From positions 34,056-98,055 of the forward strand of contig JALHLU010000013.1 of the NCBI GenBank assembly GCA_022844345.1: a stretch of DNA of 64,000 nt, read 5' to 3'. Under the pieces are notes generated by a model that was not told the origin of the DNA, made no database searches, and saw nothing but the letters and a program-made list of their open reading frames with translations. Below, piece by piece: positions 57,032-64,000 of the stretch. Source of the stretch: Hyphomonadaceae bacterium (GTDB lineage: Bacteria; Pseudomonadota; Alphaproteobacteria; Caulobacterales; Hyphomonadaceae). Position numbers and translations under genes: made by a program. The first letter of the stretch is position 1; each line of letters begins with the position of its first letter.

Positions 57032-57658
57032 ATGATTGATTTCTACGCCGCACGGAGCCCGAACGGGCGCAAGATATCCATCATGTTGGAAGAGTGTGAA
57101 GCGGCCTATCGCGTCCACTTCGTCAATCTGGAGCAGGGCGAGCAGTTCAAGCCAGAATTCAGGCGGATTAACCCGAACTCGAAAATCCCTGCGATCATCG
57201 ACAATGGGAATGACACGCCCGTGACTGTTTTCGAATCCGCATCAATTCTGATCTACCTCGCCGAGAAATTCGATCGACTGTTGCCCAGGACGCCGGCGGG
57301 GCGCGCCGAGTGCATTAGCTGGACTGTCTGGCAGGTGGCGAATGTCGGCCCGATGTTCGGGCAGTCCCACCACTTCCGCAGCACCGCCCCGGAAAAATGT
57401 CCCTATGCAATCACGCGCTTCTCGAAGGAGGCTGCGCGGCTGGTGCGCGTAATGGAGCGGCGGCTGGCAGAGAAGGCGTTTCTTGCAGGCGACTACTCCA
57501 TTGCCGACATCGCGGTGTATCCTTGGATACGCGTGGCGCTGGACTCAATGGCGCGCAACACTCCGGATCTTGTCGGTGAGACGCCCAACGTCCGGCGCTG
57601 GTTCGCAGAGGTCGGCGAGCGTCCTGCTGTCCAGCGCGGGCTGGCGCTTGGGCGATGA
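57032..57658 (+). CDS. Glutathione S-transferase, YfcG/Nu-class-like
   Basis: 208 residues. The N-terminal thioredoxin fold 'MIDFYAARSPNGRKISIMLE' has Asn at the position used by Nu-class enzymes (PNGRK), followed by 'NPNSKIPAIID' with the cis-proline and 'FESASILIYLAEKF'. Such enzymes act as glutathione-dependent disulfide reductases. Divergent from arsR; glutathione chemistry could support the glutaredoxin-type ArsC. ATG at 57032 follows AAGGGG. Confidence 0.88.
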   Translation: MIDFYAARSPNGRKISIMLEECEAAYRVHFVNLEQGEQFKPEFRRINPNSKIPAIIDNGNDTPVTVFESASILIYLAEKFDRLLPRTPAGRAECISWTVWQVANVGPMFGQSHHFRSTAPEKCPYAITRFSKEAARLVRVMERRLAEKAFLAGDYSIADIAVYPWIRVALDSMARNTPDLVGETPNVRRWFAEVGERPAVQRGLALGR

Positions 57659-57711
57659 TCATCACGCTTCACAATCGAGTGGGCCGTTTGGAACGCCGCC
57701 ATTGCCGCACC

Positions 57712-57933
57712 TTAGCTACCTGCTCCGCAGCAATCGCCGGCTTGGATTGGTGGGCAGGGAACATCACCGAAGGAACAGAAGACGCAGCAATCTCCGGCGT
57801 TGGGCCGCTGAGTCACTCCGCATCCGGCGCATGTGTAAAGCCATTGGCATGCGTTCGTGGGCATCGTCTCCAGCTTGCTTTGCCCACATGACGGACAGGT
57901 GAGCGTTGATTGCAAAACAATAGCCGCCGTCAT
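57712..57933 (-). CDS. GDCCVxC domain protein (putative metal-binding)
   Basis: 73 residues with 11 Cys: C13/C16 and C35/C38 as zinc-ribbon-like pairs, and GDCCVFCSFGDVPCPP (C49, C50, C53, C60), the hallmark of the GDCCVxC family, in which one Cys is selenocysteine in some members. A second GDCC ends the protein. No UGA lies within the frame. The ATG at 57933 overlaps the merT-like stop codon (TGATGA). Probably helps trap mercury or a similar metal. Confidence 0.85.
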   Translation of the reverse strand: MTAAIVLQSTLTCPSCGQSKLETMPTNACQWLYTCAGCGVTQRPNAGDCCVFCSFGDVPCPPIQAGDCCGAGS

Positions 57934-58292
57934 CAGTAGCCAATCCAGCGCATGATTTGACCTTCGTAGTGAGGAAGAACTTCTGCCGCGATAGCAAGCA
58001 CACCCGCGCCCAACAGCATCAACCGCACGATTGGTCGCGGCTTTCGGCCATTCCAGAACGACGCAATCAGCCCCGCAACGATCAGCACAAGCATCACCGC
58101 CAACAGGTAGGGCTTGGTCTTCGCAAGGAACGACACCTGGGAAACCAGCGCAGCGCCTAGTCCGACTTGCGCAAGCAACAGCGGTAGCACGCAGCACGAT
58201 GCGCCAATCAAGCTGGCAAGCCCTGCGAGTGCGCCAGTTCCAGCAAACAGGCCGCCTAGCCTGCGCCGAGGAGGTTGTGAGTCCTCGTCCAT
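57933..58292 (-). CDS. merT: MerT-like mercuric transport membrane protein
   Basis: 119 residues with three hydrophobic spans. The Cys pair C33-C34 (IGASCCVLPLL) in the first span is the Hg(II) entry site of MerT. The second Cys pair of classic MerT is not seen. The ATG at 58292 lies about 8 nt below the -10 element (58300-58305), so the message is probably leaderless. It is controlled from the divergent MerR operator and is followed by the GDCCVxC gene. Confidence 0.82.
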   Translation of the reverse strand: MDEDSQPPRRRLGGLFAGTGALAGLASLIGASCCVLPLLLAQVGLGAALVSQVSFLAKTKPYLLAVMLVLIVAGLIASFWNGRKPRPIVRLMLLGAGVLAIAAEVLPHYEGQIMRWIGY

Positions 58293-58299
58293 GGACCTA

Positions 58300-58330
58300 G
58301 CCTTAACTCCTGTAGTGGCTACAGGAGCAA
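58300..58330 (-). promoter_or_regulatory. MerR-controlled promoter of merT
   Basis: On the minus strand a -35 TTGCTC (58325-58330) and a -10 TAAGGC (58300-58305) are separated by 19 bp, the long spacer used by MerR activators. A perfect 9+3+9 palindrome, CTCCTGTAG-TGG-CTACAGGAG (58307-58327), fills the spacer. The right arm also supplies the merR ribosome site AGGAG. Confidence 0.9.
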
Positions 58331-58335
58331 GCGGC

Positions 58336-58734
58336 TTGTCAGGTGCAGAAATCACGATTGGTGCGCTCAGCGAGCAAACAGGCGTGAACATCGAAACGGT
58401 GCGGTACTACGAACGCATCGGACTGATCCCACCTGCACACAGGTCCGCAGGTGGACGCCGCGTGTTCGACGCCGACGACGTGCGGCGCCTGTCCTTCATT
58501 CGCAGGGCTAGGCAGCTAGGCTTCTCGACCGACGAAATACGGTCGCTGCTGGATGTCGCGAAGGGTGCTCGGGCTTGCAAAGATGCCCACGCACTGGCCG
58601 TCAAACATCGCGATGCCGTGAGGGCGAGCATTCGCGACTTGCGACGATTGGAGCGCACCCTTACCGAAGCAGCTGACCGTTGCAGCAAGGGAGTGTCCCC
58701 GGGCTGCGCAATTGTGGAGGCGCTGAGCCACTGA
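58336..58734 (+). CDS. merR: MerR family activator, mercury/heavy-metal type
   Basis: 132 residues from a TTG start. The helix-turn-helix 'LSEQTGVNIETVRYYERIGL' and the wing 'AGGRRVFDADDVRRLSFIRR' are MerR. Metal Cys are near the dimer helix (ARACKDA) and in the C-terminal loop (DRCSKGVSPGC). An ATG at 58291 would put 15 codons across the merT operator; the TTG with AGGAG (58323-58327) at good spacing is preferred. Divergent from merT; overlaps the next gene by one base. Confidence 0.88.
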   Translation: MSGAEITIGALSEQTGVNIETVRYYERIGLIPPAHRSAGGRRVFDADDVRRLSFIRRARQLGFSTDEIRSLLDVAKGARACKDAHALAVKHRDAVRASIRDLRRLERTLTEAADRCSKGVSPGCAIVEALSH

Positions 58735-59099
58735 TGACCGACCGCATCACAGCTAACCTTCCTGCCCGTGACATGGACGAAACCGCCGCCTTCTATCAAC
58801 GGCTCGGGTTCACGGTCGGATTCAAGGATGACGGATGGATGATCTTGAACAGGGGCGCAATGGAGTTGGAGTTCTTTCCTCATCAGGATGTTGATCCGAA
58901 GACCAGCTGCTTCTCAGCCTGTTTTCGCGTTGATGATCTGGACGGCCTCTACGCGGATTTTGAGAAAGCGGGCTTGCCGAAGGACTGTTGGTCAACTCCC
59001 CGGCTCCAAGGCCCACCGAAGCTGGAGCCATTTGGGCTTCGTATGTTTGCGTTGATCGATCATAACGGCAGCCTGATCCGCTGCATCGAAAACCGTTAG
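58734..59099 (+). CDS. VOC family (glyoxalase/bleomycin-resistance-like) protein, copy 1
   Basis: 121 residues: 'ANLPARDMDETAAFYQRLGF' and '[20 protein letters not shown]' with 'DHNGSLIRCIEN' make the two beta-alpha-beta repeats of a VOC fold. It is close to bleomycin-resistance-type binders. It starts on the merR stop codon (TGATG). Ligand unknown; a paralogue follows 11 bp downstream. Confidence 0.85.
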   Translation: MTDRITANLPARDMDETAAFYQRLGFTVGFKDDGWMILNRGAMELEFFPHQDVDPKTSCFSACFRVDDLDGLYADFEKAGLPKDCWSTPRLQGPPKLEPFGLRMFALIDHNGSLIRCIENR

Positions 59100-59110
59100 G
59101 CGGTCTGGCA

Positions 59111-59479
59111 ATGGACCACGCGACGCCGAACCTTCCGACCCGTGACGTGCATGCCACCGCGCAATTTTACGAGGCGTTGGGTTTCACGGTAAGGCTCAAG
59201 ACAGAAAACTGGATGATCCTGGACCGAGGCGGCTTCCAGCTAGAGTTCTTCCACTTGGCGGACCACAATCCTAAGGAAAGCTGCTTCTCGGCTTGCTTGC
59301 GCGTCGATGACCTGGACGGGCTGTATGCCGAGTTTTCAAAAGTAGGGCTGCCAGACTACTGCGGGGCCATGCCAAGCATGGGCAAGATCGAAGTGGAGCC
59401 GTACGGCATTCGTCTATTCACGCTCATCGATCCCGAGGGCAGCTTACTGCGCTGCATCGACAACGAGTTCAAAAACTAA
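59111..59479 (+). CDS. VOC family protein, copy 2 (paralogue of upstream gene)
   Basis: 122 residues. It shares the segments [22 protein letters not shown](D/N)RG, SCFSAC(L/F)[10 protein letters not shown] and the C-terminal LIRCI/LLRCI with the gene before it, so the pair arose by tandem duplication with later divergence. Ligand unknown. Confidence 0.85.
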   Translation: MDHATPNLPTRDVHATAQFYEALGFTVRLKTENWMILDRGGFQLEFFHLADHNPKESCFSACLRVDDLDGLYAEFSKVGLPDYCGAMPSMGKIEVEPYGIRLFTLIDPEGSLLRCIDNEFKN

Positions 59480-59553
59480 TTCGGGCGGCTTCTAGGTTTG
59501 AGTTGATAGCGCCAATGTTGCGCTTACGAACAAGTCCAATGTACGCAATCCGT

Positions 59554-59886
59554 ATGAGCGCATCAGTCATCGTCATTTACGCCGCCGCCGCACTTGCTGA
59601 GATTGCAGGGTGCTTTGCCTTCTGGGCTTGGCTTCGCAACGGACAATCCGCCTGGTGGGTCTTGCCGGGGATTGCCTCCCTTGTAGCATTCGCATGGCTG
59701 CTGACGCTGGTGCCCACAGCTGCGGCCGGTCGCGCCTTCGCGGCCTATGGCGGGGTCTACATCGTCGCGTCGTTGGCGTGGATGTGGACGGTGGAGAAGA
59801 CCCGACCTGACAACTGGGACGCGGTGGGTGCTGTCCTGAGCATCGCAGGCGCGGCCGTGATCCTGTTCGCGCCCAGGTCAGCCTGA
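59554..59886 (+). CDS. YnfA family membrane protein
   Basis: 110 residues with four spans. '[17 protein letters not shown]', '[20 protein letters not shown]' and '[18 protein letters not shown]' match YnfA, a small multidrug-resistance-like family. ATG at 59554 gives normal family length; an ATG at 59539 is possible. The stop overlaps the convergent MerR gene by 9 bp. Confidence 0.9.
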   Translation: MSASVIVIYAAAALAEIAGCFAFWAWLRNGQSAWWVLPGIASLVAFAWLLTLVPTAAAGRAFAAYGGVYIVASLAWMWTVEKTRPDNWDAVGAVLSIAGAAVILFAPRSA

Positions 59887-60297
59887 GGCTGTAGCGCCCA
59901 GGTCCTCCACGATGGTGCAGACGGGCGACCGGCCGGTGGCGCACGCCTCATTGCAGGTGTTCGCCAACGACGACAGGGACTGTTCCAGCGCGTCGATTTC
60001 CACACGCATCACACGCAGCCGGTCGATGTGGGCAACAGCCATGTCTCGCACCGCCAGACAGTCAGGTGAAGTTGCGTCGGTCGCGCCCAGCAGCATGCGC
60101 ACGTCGTCAATGCTGAAGCCCAGGTCACGACACCGGCGAACGAAGCGCAGGCGGTGAATGTCGGGCCAGCCATAGACGCGGCGACCGTTCGGTGCGCGAC
60201 CAATCGCCTTCAGCAAGCCTTCTTCCTCGTAGTGACGCACGGTGGCGACGGTGCAACCTGACCGTTCTGCTGCCTGTCCAATGCTCATGCCTGCCAT
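59878..60297 (-). CDS. Second MerR family metal regulator
   Basis: 139 residues: '[20 protein letters not shown]' helix-turn-helix, '[20 protein letters not shown]' wing, Cys at the dimer helix start (SPDCLAV) and a C-terminal Cys group ([14 protein letters not shown]). The last loop has the same 7-residue Cys-to-Cys spacing as the first MerR, suggesting a related thiophilic metal. GTG at 60306 or ATG at 60297/60288 could start it. Divergent from a Cys-pair membrane protein gene. Confidence 0.88.
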   Translation of the reverse strand: MAGMSIGQAAERSGCTVATVRHYEEEGLLKAIGRAPNGRRVYGWPDIHRLRFVRRCRDLGFSIDDVRMLLGATDATSPDCLAVRDMAVAHIDRLRVMRVEIDALEQSLSSLANTCNEACATGRSPVCTIVEDLGATASG

Positions 60298-60320
60298 AAT
60301 GTCCACACCGCACTTTCCGC

Positions 60321-60351
60321 TTGATCCTCATGTTACCTGAGGATGCACGCT
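60321..60351 (+). promoter_or_regulatory. Candidate MerR operator between divergent genes
   Basis: Inverted repeat ATCCTCA-N7-TGAGGAT (60324-60344) overlaps a plus-strand -35-like TTGATC (60321-60326), and a 19-bp spacer would place the -10 at 60346-60351 (CACGCT, a poor match). It fits control of the plus-strand membrane protein gene by the divergent MerR. Confidence 0.5.
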
Positions 60352-60383
60352 CGCCCTGTCAACAACGCGAAGGGATGCCGCCG

Positions 60384-60707
60384 ATGGTTAAATCAGGACG
60401 CTGGAAGGTCATTGCAGGACTCGGCGTAGCGTGCGCGGCCTGCTGCGCGCCGTTGCTGTTGCCCCTGCTGGGTGTGGCAGGTGGCGCGGGAGTCGCGGGT
60501 GCAGCTGCAAGCGGACTGTTCGGTAGATCATGGGCGCAACTGGCTTGCGACGCCATCCTGGTGGCCCTGGCGACGTCGGCGCTGTTCCTGTGGCTGCGGG
60601 GGCGGGCGAAGCGCAGGCGCGCTGCGTCGTGCGCTTGCGAGCCTGCCACGGCAAACGGTGCGAGCTGCGCGGTGGGTGGAAACTGCGACCCGGCGAGCAG
60701 TGGGTGA
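60384..60707 (+). CDS. Small Cys-containing membrane protein (MerT/MerF-like)
   Basis: 107 residues. A first span starts with 'GVACAACCAPLLLPLLGVAG' (a CC pair as in mercuric transporters), a second span (about 55-70) has one Cys, and the tail has further Cys (SCACEPA, ASCAVGGNCD). GAAGGG lies 9 nt before the ATG at 60384. It is the presumed target of the second MerR. Not a close match to classic MerT, C or F. Confidence 0.65.
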   Translation: MVKSGRWKVIAGLGVACAACCAPLLLPLLGVAGGAGVAGAAASGLFGRSWAQLACDAILVALATSALFLWLRGRAKRRRAASCACEPATANGASCAVGGNCDPASSG

Positions 60708-60787
60708 GGCGGAGGAGCTTTCGACAAGTTCCACGCAAGCGGGGCGCCGTCGGCCAGGGAGGGGACCGGTCTGTGTGCTCGAAATGC

Positions 60788-62014
60788 TCAGAAGGTGCTC
60801 CGGCGCGTGACGATGATGGAAATCTTTGCGCCAGCCTGCACGCGGATGGTCGGCGGGAGGGCGAGACCCCGATCCACGATGCGGCTCGTTACCGTGCTTG
60901 CACTGCGCTGAACGCCGTCCTGGATCGCCTGATCGACCGGATCGCGTGAGACCGCACCGATGCCCGAGAAACTGATCTGTGGATCTTCGGTCGTCGCCAC
61001 GCCGATATTGATCAGCGTTCCGAGGGCAGCGGTGCCGAAGACGTCGCCCCAGTGATCGTCCACCTGTCCGCTCACACCGGCTGCGCCAGATGGATCGAGC
61101 GCGGCCTCCGCGAGTGTGATTTCGCGACCATCTGGCATGATCAGCCGTGACCATGTGATCGCCACCCGGCTCTGTCCGTAGCGGGTCGATGACCGATAGT
61201 CGCCGATCAGTCGCGCGCCCTGAGGAATGAGAAGCGTGCGGCCCGTCGCGCTATCATAAACCGCCTGCGTGACCTGTGCGATGACGGGTCCCGGCGATTC
61301 GGAGTTTACCTCGGTCACAAGGCTGGCGGGGATGACCGCGCCTGGGAAGAGCACGCGATTGCCGCCGCTTAGGGTCGCCGGTTGGTCGGGGACCTGAGGC
61401 GCGAAGGCCGTCAGCCCGGATGGTGGCTGCCGCGCCGCTGAGGCGAGCTGCGGCACGGGCGCGGCGCCCGGCGCTGTCTGGTCGCGAATCGCGAAGAACA
61501 GTCCCGAGCGTTCGGCCTCCTTCATTTCTGCTTCGAGCGGGTCGACGGCGGCGTTGGGCGAATCCGCATCGGGTGTGTCCCAGCCTTCGGCCTCGACGCC
61601 CGTGTAGGACCGGTGGTCCGTTTCAGGGTGTGCGAACGCGGCGATGTCGCCGGGCAGGGGTGGGCCGAGTTGCGGAGGAGGGGCCGTGTCGATGACAGGC
61701 GCCGCCACGGCGACCTGCGTGTAGTCAGCGGGCAAGTCGCGGATCGCCCCTTTCGCCATCTCGGGCCGCGCCGGATCGGACATCATCGGCTTCGCTTCAG
61801 CGGGCTTGCGCGCGGGGTCTCCCGAGAAGGCGCCCGAAGCGAGCAGCAGGACGATGGCGACGCCGCCGCCGGCAGCGCCGAGGATGGCGGGCTTGTTGAT
61901 GCCCTTCGCGCCCTGGCCTCTGACACGAATGGAATCGAGCGGCGGTGGCTCGGGCTGCGATTGAGGCGGGGGCTCACCCATTGCATCGACGGGCGGTGGA
62001 ATTCCATCAGCCAC
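60788..62014 (-). CDS. trbI: Conjugal transfer protein TrbI (VirB10-like)
   Basis: 408 residues. A proline-rich cytoplasmic part (1-30) precedes one membrane span (about 40-60) and a long periplasmic part ending in the VirB10/TrbI barrel ('GRTLLIPQGARLIGDYRSST', 'DHWGDVFGTAALGTLINIG'). It spans both membranes and links them in the mating channel. GTG at 62014 has GGGAGG upstream and overlaps trbG by 8 bp; the longer frame is antisense text. Confidence 0.92.
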   Translation of the reverse strand: MADGIPPPVDAMGEPPPQSQPEPPPLDSIRVRGQGAKGINKPAILGAAGGGVAIVLLLASGAFSGDPARKPAEAKPMMSDPARPEMAKGAIRDLPADYTQVAVAAPVIDTAPPPQLGPPLPGDIAAFAHPETDHRSYTGVEAEGWDTPDADSPNAAVDPLEAEMKEAERSGLFFAIRDQTAPGAAPVPQLASAARQPPSGLTAFAPQVPDQPATLSGGNRVLFPGAVIPASLVTEVNSESPGPVIAQVTQAVYDSATGRTLLIPQGARLIGDYRSSTRYGQSRVAITWSRLIMPDGREITLAEAALDPSGAAGVSGQVDDHWGDVFGTAALGTLINIGVATTEDPQISFSGIGAVSRDPVDQAIQDGVQRSASTVTSRIVDRGLALPPTIRVQAGAKISIIVTRRSTF

Positions 62015-62837
62015 GGGGGCCTCCCGCGATCGGGGTCTGGCGATGGATCTGCACCTTCTTGGCGCCCCAGCCCGTTCCAAGCCGCAGTTCGGCCTGGTTG
62101 AAGAGACGGTCCACCACATAGTAGCGACCGGCGATGCGATAGTTGGTGAGTTCCGCACCGGACTCGCCGATCACGAACAGGGGCGGCGCTTCCAGCGTCT
62201 GCATCTTCTCGGGCATTTCGATATAGACCTGACGGCCATCATCGAAGGCTGCGAGCGGACGCCAGTCTGGTTTGTCGCCATCAATGCGATAGCGCAGGTT
62301 GAGTTGCTGCGGGGAGAAGGGCGGCGGGGCAGGCGGCAGTGGCGGTAAAGCCGCCGGCGCAGGATTGTTCGCCAGCACCATCTCGGCCGGATAGCGCCAG
62401 GAGACCGCCGCCATCGCCGCGCCCGATACGCTCTTGAGCTCGATATGATAGACGCGCCGGTCGGTCATGATCACGAGGTTGGTTGCAAGGTTGGCCGCGT
62501 TCGGTTTCACGAGCACATGGGCCTGCGCAGTTGCGCCGCCGCCCGATTTTGCGTCACCGACAATCCACCGCGTGGTGTCGCCGGCGGATACGGACAGGAC
62601 CGCTTCGCCTGGTTCGAGAGCGATGTCGGTGATACGCTGCGGCGCCGCCTGAATGGCGTAAAGCGCGCCGCGCTCATACCCGAATTCAAGCAGCGCGCCG
62701 ACGGCCGAGGCGTCGGCCGGGCCGCGCAGGGCGGCCTGGTTCGCCTGCTGCACCGGAGGCAGCTTGGTTTGAGCGAGGGCGGGCGAAATGACGCCCAGTG
62801 TCAGGAGGCTGATTGAGATGAGAAGCGCGCGTTTCAT
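62007..62837 (-). CDS. trbG: Conjugal transfer protein TrbG (VirB9-like)
   Basis: 276 residues with a signal peptide (cleavage near ALA-QT). 'RWIVGDAKSGGGATAQAHVL' and the C-terminal 'FVIGESGAELTNYRIAGRYY' match VirB9/TrbG, the outer-membrane core complex part of the type IV secretion channel. Overlaps trbI and trbF starts. Confidence 0.92.
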   Translation of the reverse strand: MKRALLISISLLTLGVISPALAQTKLPPVQQANQAALRGPADASAVGALLEFGYERGALYAIQAAPQRITDIALEPGEAVLSVSAGDTTRWIVGDAKSGGGATAQAHVLVKPNAANLATNLVIMTDRRVYHIELKSVSGAAMAAVSWRYPAEMVLANNPAPAALPPLPPAPPPFSPQQLNLRYRIDGDKPDWRPLAAFDDGRQVYIEMPEKMQTLEAPPLFVIGESGAELTNYRIAGRYYVVDRLFNQAELRLGTGWGAKKVQIHRQTPIAGGPRG

Positions 62838-63520
62838 TGCTGAAGATCCCGGGACCAGTTGAAGGAGTGGACGTAGAGGCCAAGCGGATTCTTGGAGAGC
62901 CGTTCGGGCGAGGAGGCCGGCTCGATCACGATCGTCGCAACGCCAGTGAAGCGTTCGACGTCGATCAGCGTGCCGTTGGAATAGGTGCTCTCGCGCCAGC
63001 GCAGCTGGAAACTGCCGGGACTTGCCCGCACCACGGACAGGACCTCCACCGCGACCGTCGTCTTGCCAACCTTGTCGAAGGGGTTTTCCTCGTCCGCCAT
63101 GGCGTTGAGGACCTGAGCCCCGCCCTGCGTGGCCCAGTCATAGGCCCTGAGCCAGTTCTGGCGAACCACGATGGGGTCTGACGGCAATGCGCGGATCATC
63201 TCGACGAACCGTGCAAGATGCCAGGACAGCTGGGCGTCGCTCGGCTCGTAGGCCGACTGCGCGGGGCCTACGAGCCGCGCTTCGCCCGTCTCACTCGCTT
63301 CAATGACGAACGGCACTGCGGCAGGCCTGAGAGCAAGCACGACGACGCCAGCTGCCATCGCGCCAGCAAGGCCAAGACTTGCGAAGGCGGCGGTGCGCCA
63401 GGTGCGGGCATGGGCGAGCGAGGAGCCCATGCGGCGGTCCCAGAGCTGCTGGGCCTCGCGGTAGGGCGTCTCCGGCTCTGGCGTCTTCGACAGGCGCGAG
63501 GATCGCGCGCGGGTGAACAT
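62834..63520 (-). CDS. trbF: Conjugal transfer protein TrbF (VirB8-like)
   Basis: 228 residues. A short cytoplasmic start with one membrane span (about 44-64) precedes the VirB8/TrbF periplasmic domain ('WHLARFVEMIRALPSDPIVV', 'KVGKTTVAVEVLSVVRASPG'). It is an inner-membrane assembly factor of the channel. The ATG at 63520 has AAGGAAGAG upstream. Confidence 0.9.
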   Translation of the reverse strand: MFTRARSSRLSKTPEPETPYREAQQLWDRRMGSSLAHARTWRTAAFASLGLAGAMAAGVVVLALRPAAVPFVIEASETGEARLVGPAQSAYEPSDAQLSWHLARFVEMIRALPSDPIVVRQNWLRAYDWATQGGAQVLNAMADEENPFDKVGKTTVAVEVLSVVRASPGSFQLRWRESTYSNGTLIDVERFTGVATIVIEPASSPERLSKNPLGLYVHSFNWSRDLQQ

Positions 63521-63579
63521 GGTCTCTTCCTTCTGGTCTGGCTTGGCTGCTTCAGGTTTGTGGATGTGGTCTCGCCGGG

Positions 63580-64000
63580 TCAGCCGGGCTGTTTGAGGTT
63601 GGGGCCTTCGGAGGCGCCGCCGCCGTCGCCGGCATTGAGCGTGTGGGCCGCGACGAAGACACCTTCGCGCAGCGCCTGAGACCGCTTGAACCGCTTCGCC
63701 CAATCCGGTTTGCCCGAGCCGGACTGGCCGACGCCGGACGATGACGAGGCGCCTGCAGCGGGTGTGATCGCGCCGACGGCGCCAGCTACCGCGCGCTGAC
63801 CTGCGCTTCCGCGATTGCGGAAGTGTCCGGCGACGCGGCTGCCGGCCTGACGCATGCTCCCAGCTGCGGACGCTCCGAGGCCGATGGCGGCATTGAGAGG
63901 CGCGGCGACCGGACCCGACAGGCCGGTTCGCATTGCGCCCAACGCGGTGGCGGCGCGCAAGCCGCCGCCCGCGGAGGCGGCGCCGTTGGCGGTGGCGCGG
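63580..64000 (-). CDS. trbL: Conjugal transfer protein TrbL, C-terminal part (truncated by window edge)
   Basis: The frame is open to base 64000, so the N-terminal membrane part lies beyond the window. What remains is a Gly/Ala/Ser-rich tail with repeated 'AGS'- and 'GAAS'-type text and a basic end (KPDWAKRFKRSQ, ALREGVFVAAHTLN), as in TrbL/VirB6-like proteins. Order trbL-trbF-trbG-trbI is standard. Confidence 0.85.
   Translation of the reverse strand, partial: RATANGAASAGGGLRAATALGAMRTGLSGPVAAPLNAAIGLGASAAGSMRQAGSRVAGHFRNRGSAGQRAVAGAVGAITPAAGASSSSGVGQSGSGKPDWAKRFKRSQALREGVFVAAHTLNAGDGGGASEGPNLKQPG

Overview
The window reads as high-GC (about 60% or more by eye) alphaproteobacterial DNA. Gene families, the overlapping-gene style (many 1 to 8 bp overlaps) and a Trb-type conjugation module suggest a relative of Hyphomonadaceae, Caulobacterales or Sphingomonadales. 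No rRNA or protein marker here fixes the genus.

Region 1 (1-17.4 kb) is a nitrate respiration cluster. It opens with the tail of a B12-dependent ribonucleotide reductase, then nnrS, moaA, a convergent Crp/Fnr regulator and a long plus-strand operon: a fused NarK1-NarK2 transporter, narG, narH, narJ, an outer-membrane porin placed between narJ and narI, narI, a parvulin foldase, a hemerythrin, a beta carbonic anhydrase and mobA. A perfect FNR/Dnr-type box (3569-3582) and a one-mismatch box (1515-1528) suggest control by the neighbouring Crp/Fnr protein. The parts form one pathway: nitrate import, nitrate reduction at the membrane, molybdenum cofactor synthesis (MoaA, MobA) and nitrosative stress handling (NnrS, hemerythrin).

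Region 2 (17.6-24.5 kb) is stress accessory DNA. A minus-strand set comprises a MarR regulator with a four-cysteine tail, a small CxxC thioredoxin-fold protein, a lipoprotein and a TlpA-like protein. A plus-strand nsrR-globin-DUF1971 set is a nitric oxide response unit. A Tat-exported superoxide dismutase (ChrC-like) is translationally coupled to the chromate transporter chrA.

Region 3 (24.8 kb to the right edge) looks like an integrative conjugative element. A 45-nt 3' fragment of tRNA-Thr(CGU) lies about 200 bp from a tyrosine integrase. It is followed by about 35 kb of metal and oxyanion resistance: a cus-type RND system with CusF and DUF411 proteins; copAB and an NTF2-like protein; a cnrYXH-like ECF sigma unit; copCD; a Cu P-type ATPase divergent from csoR with two tandem CsoR operators; an AraC regulator with a 46-residue metallothionein-like protein; a membrane-DUF3703-hydrolase fusion; a czc-type RND system; an ATP-grasp/OsmC pair and an acetolactate-decarboxylase-like lipoprotein; an ars operon using an aquaporin; and two MerR-controlled mercury-type modules. 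Minus-strand trbL (partial), trbF, trbG and trbI genes then run off the right edge, giving the element a mating-pore module.

The most noteworthy items are the metallothionein-like gene (43762-43902), the three-part fusion (43987-45576), the MarR protein with its duplicated operator (about 19.3-19.9 kb), the porin inside narGHJI, the likely leaderless merT promoter (about 58.3 kb) and the tRNA attachment fragment. No rRNA, complete tRNA, CRISPR array or intact insertion sequence was seen.
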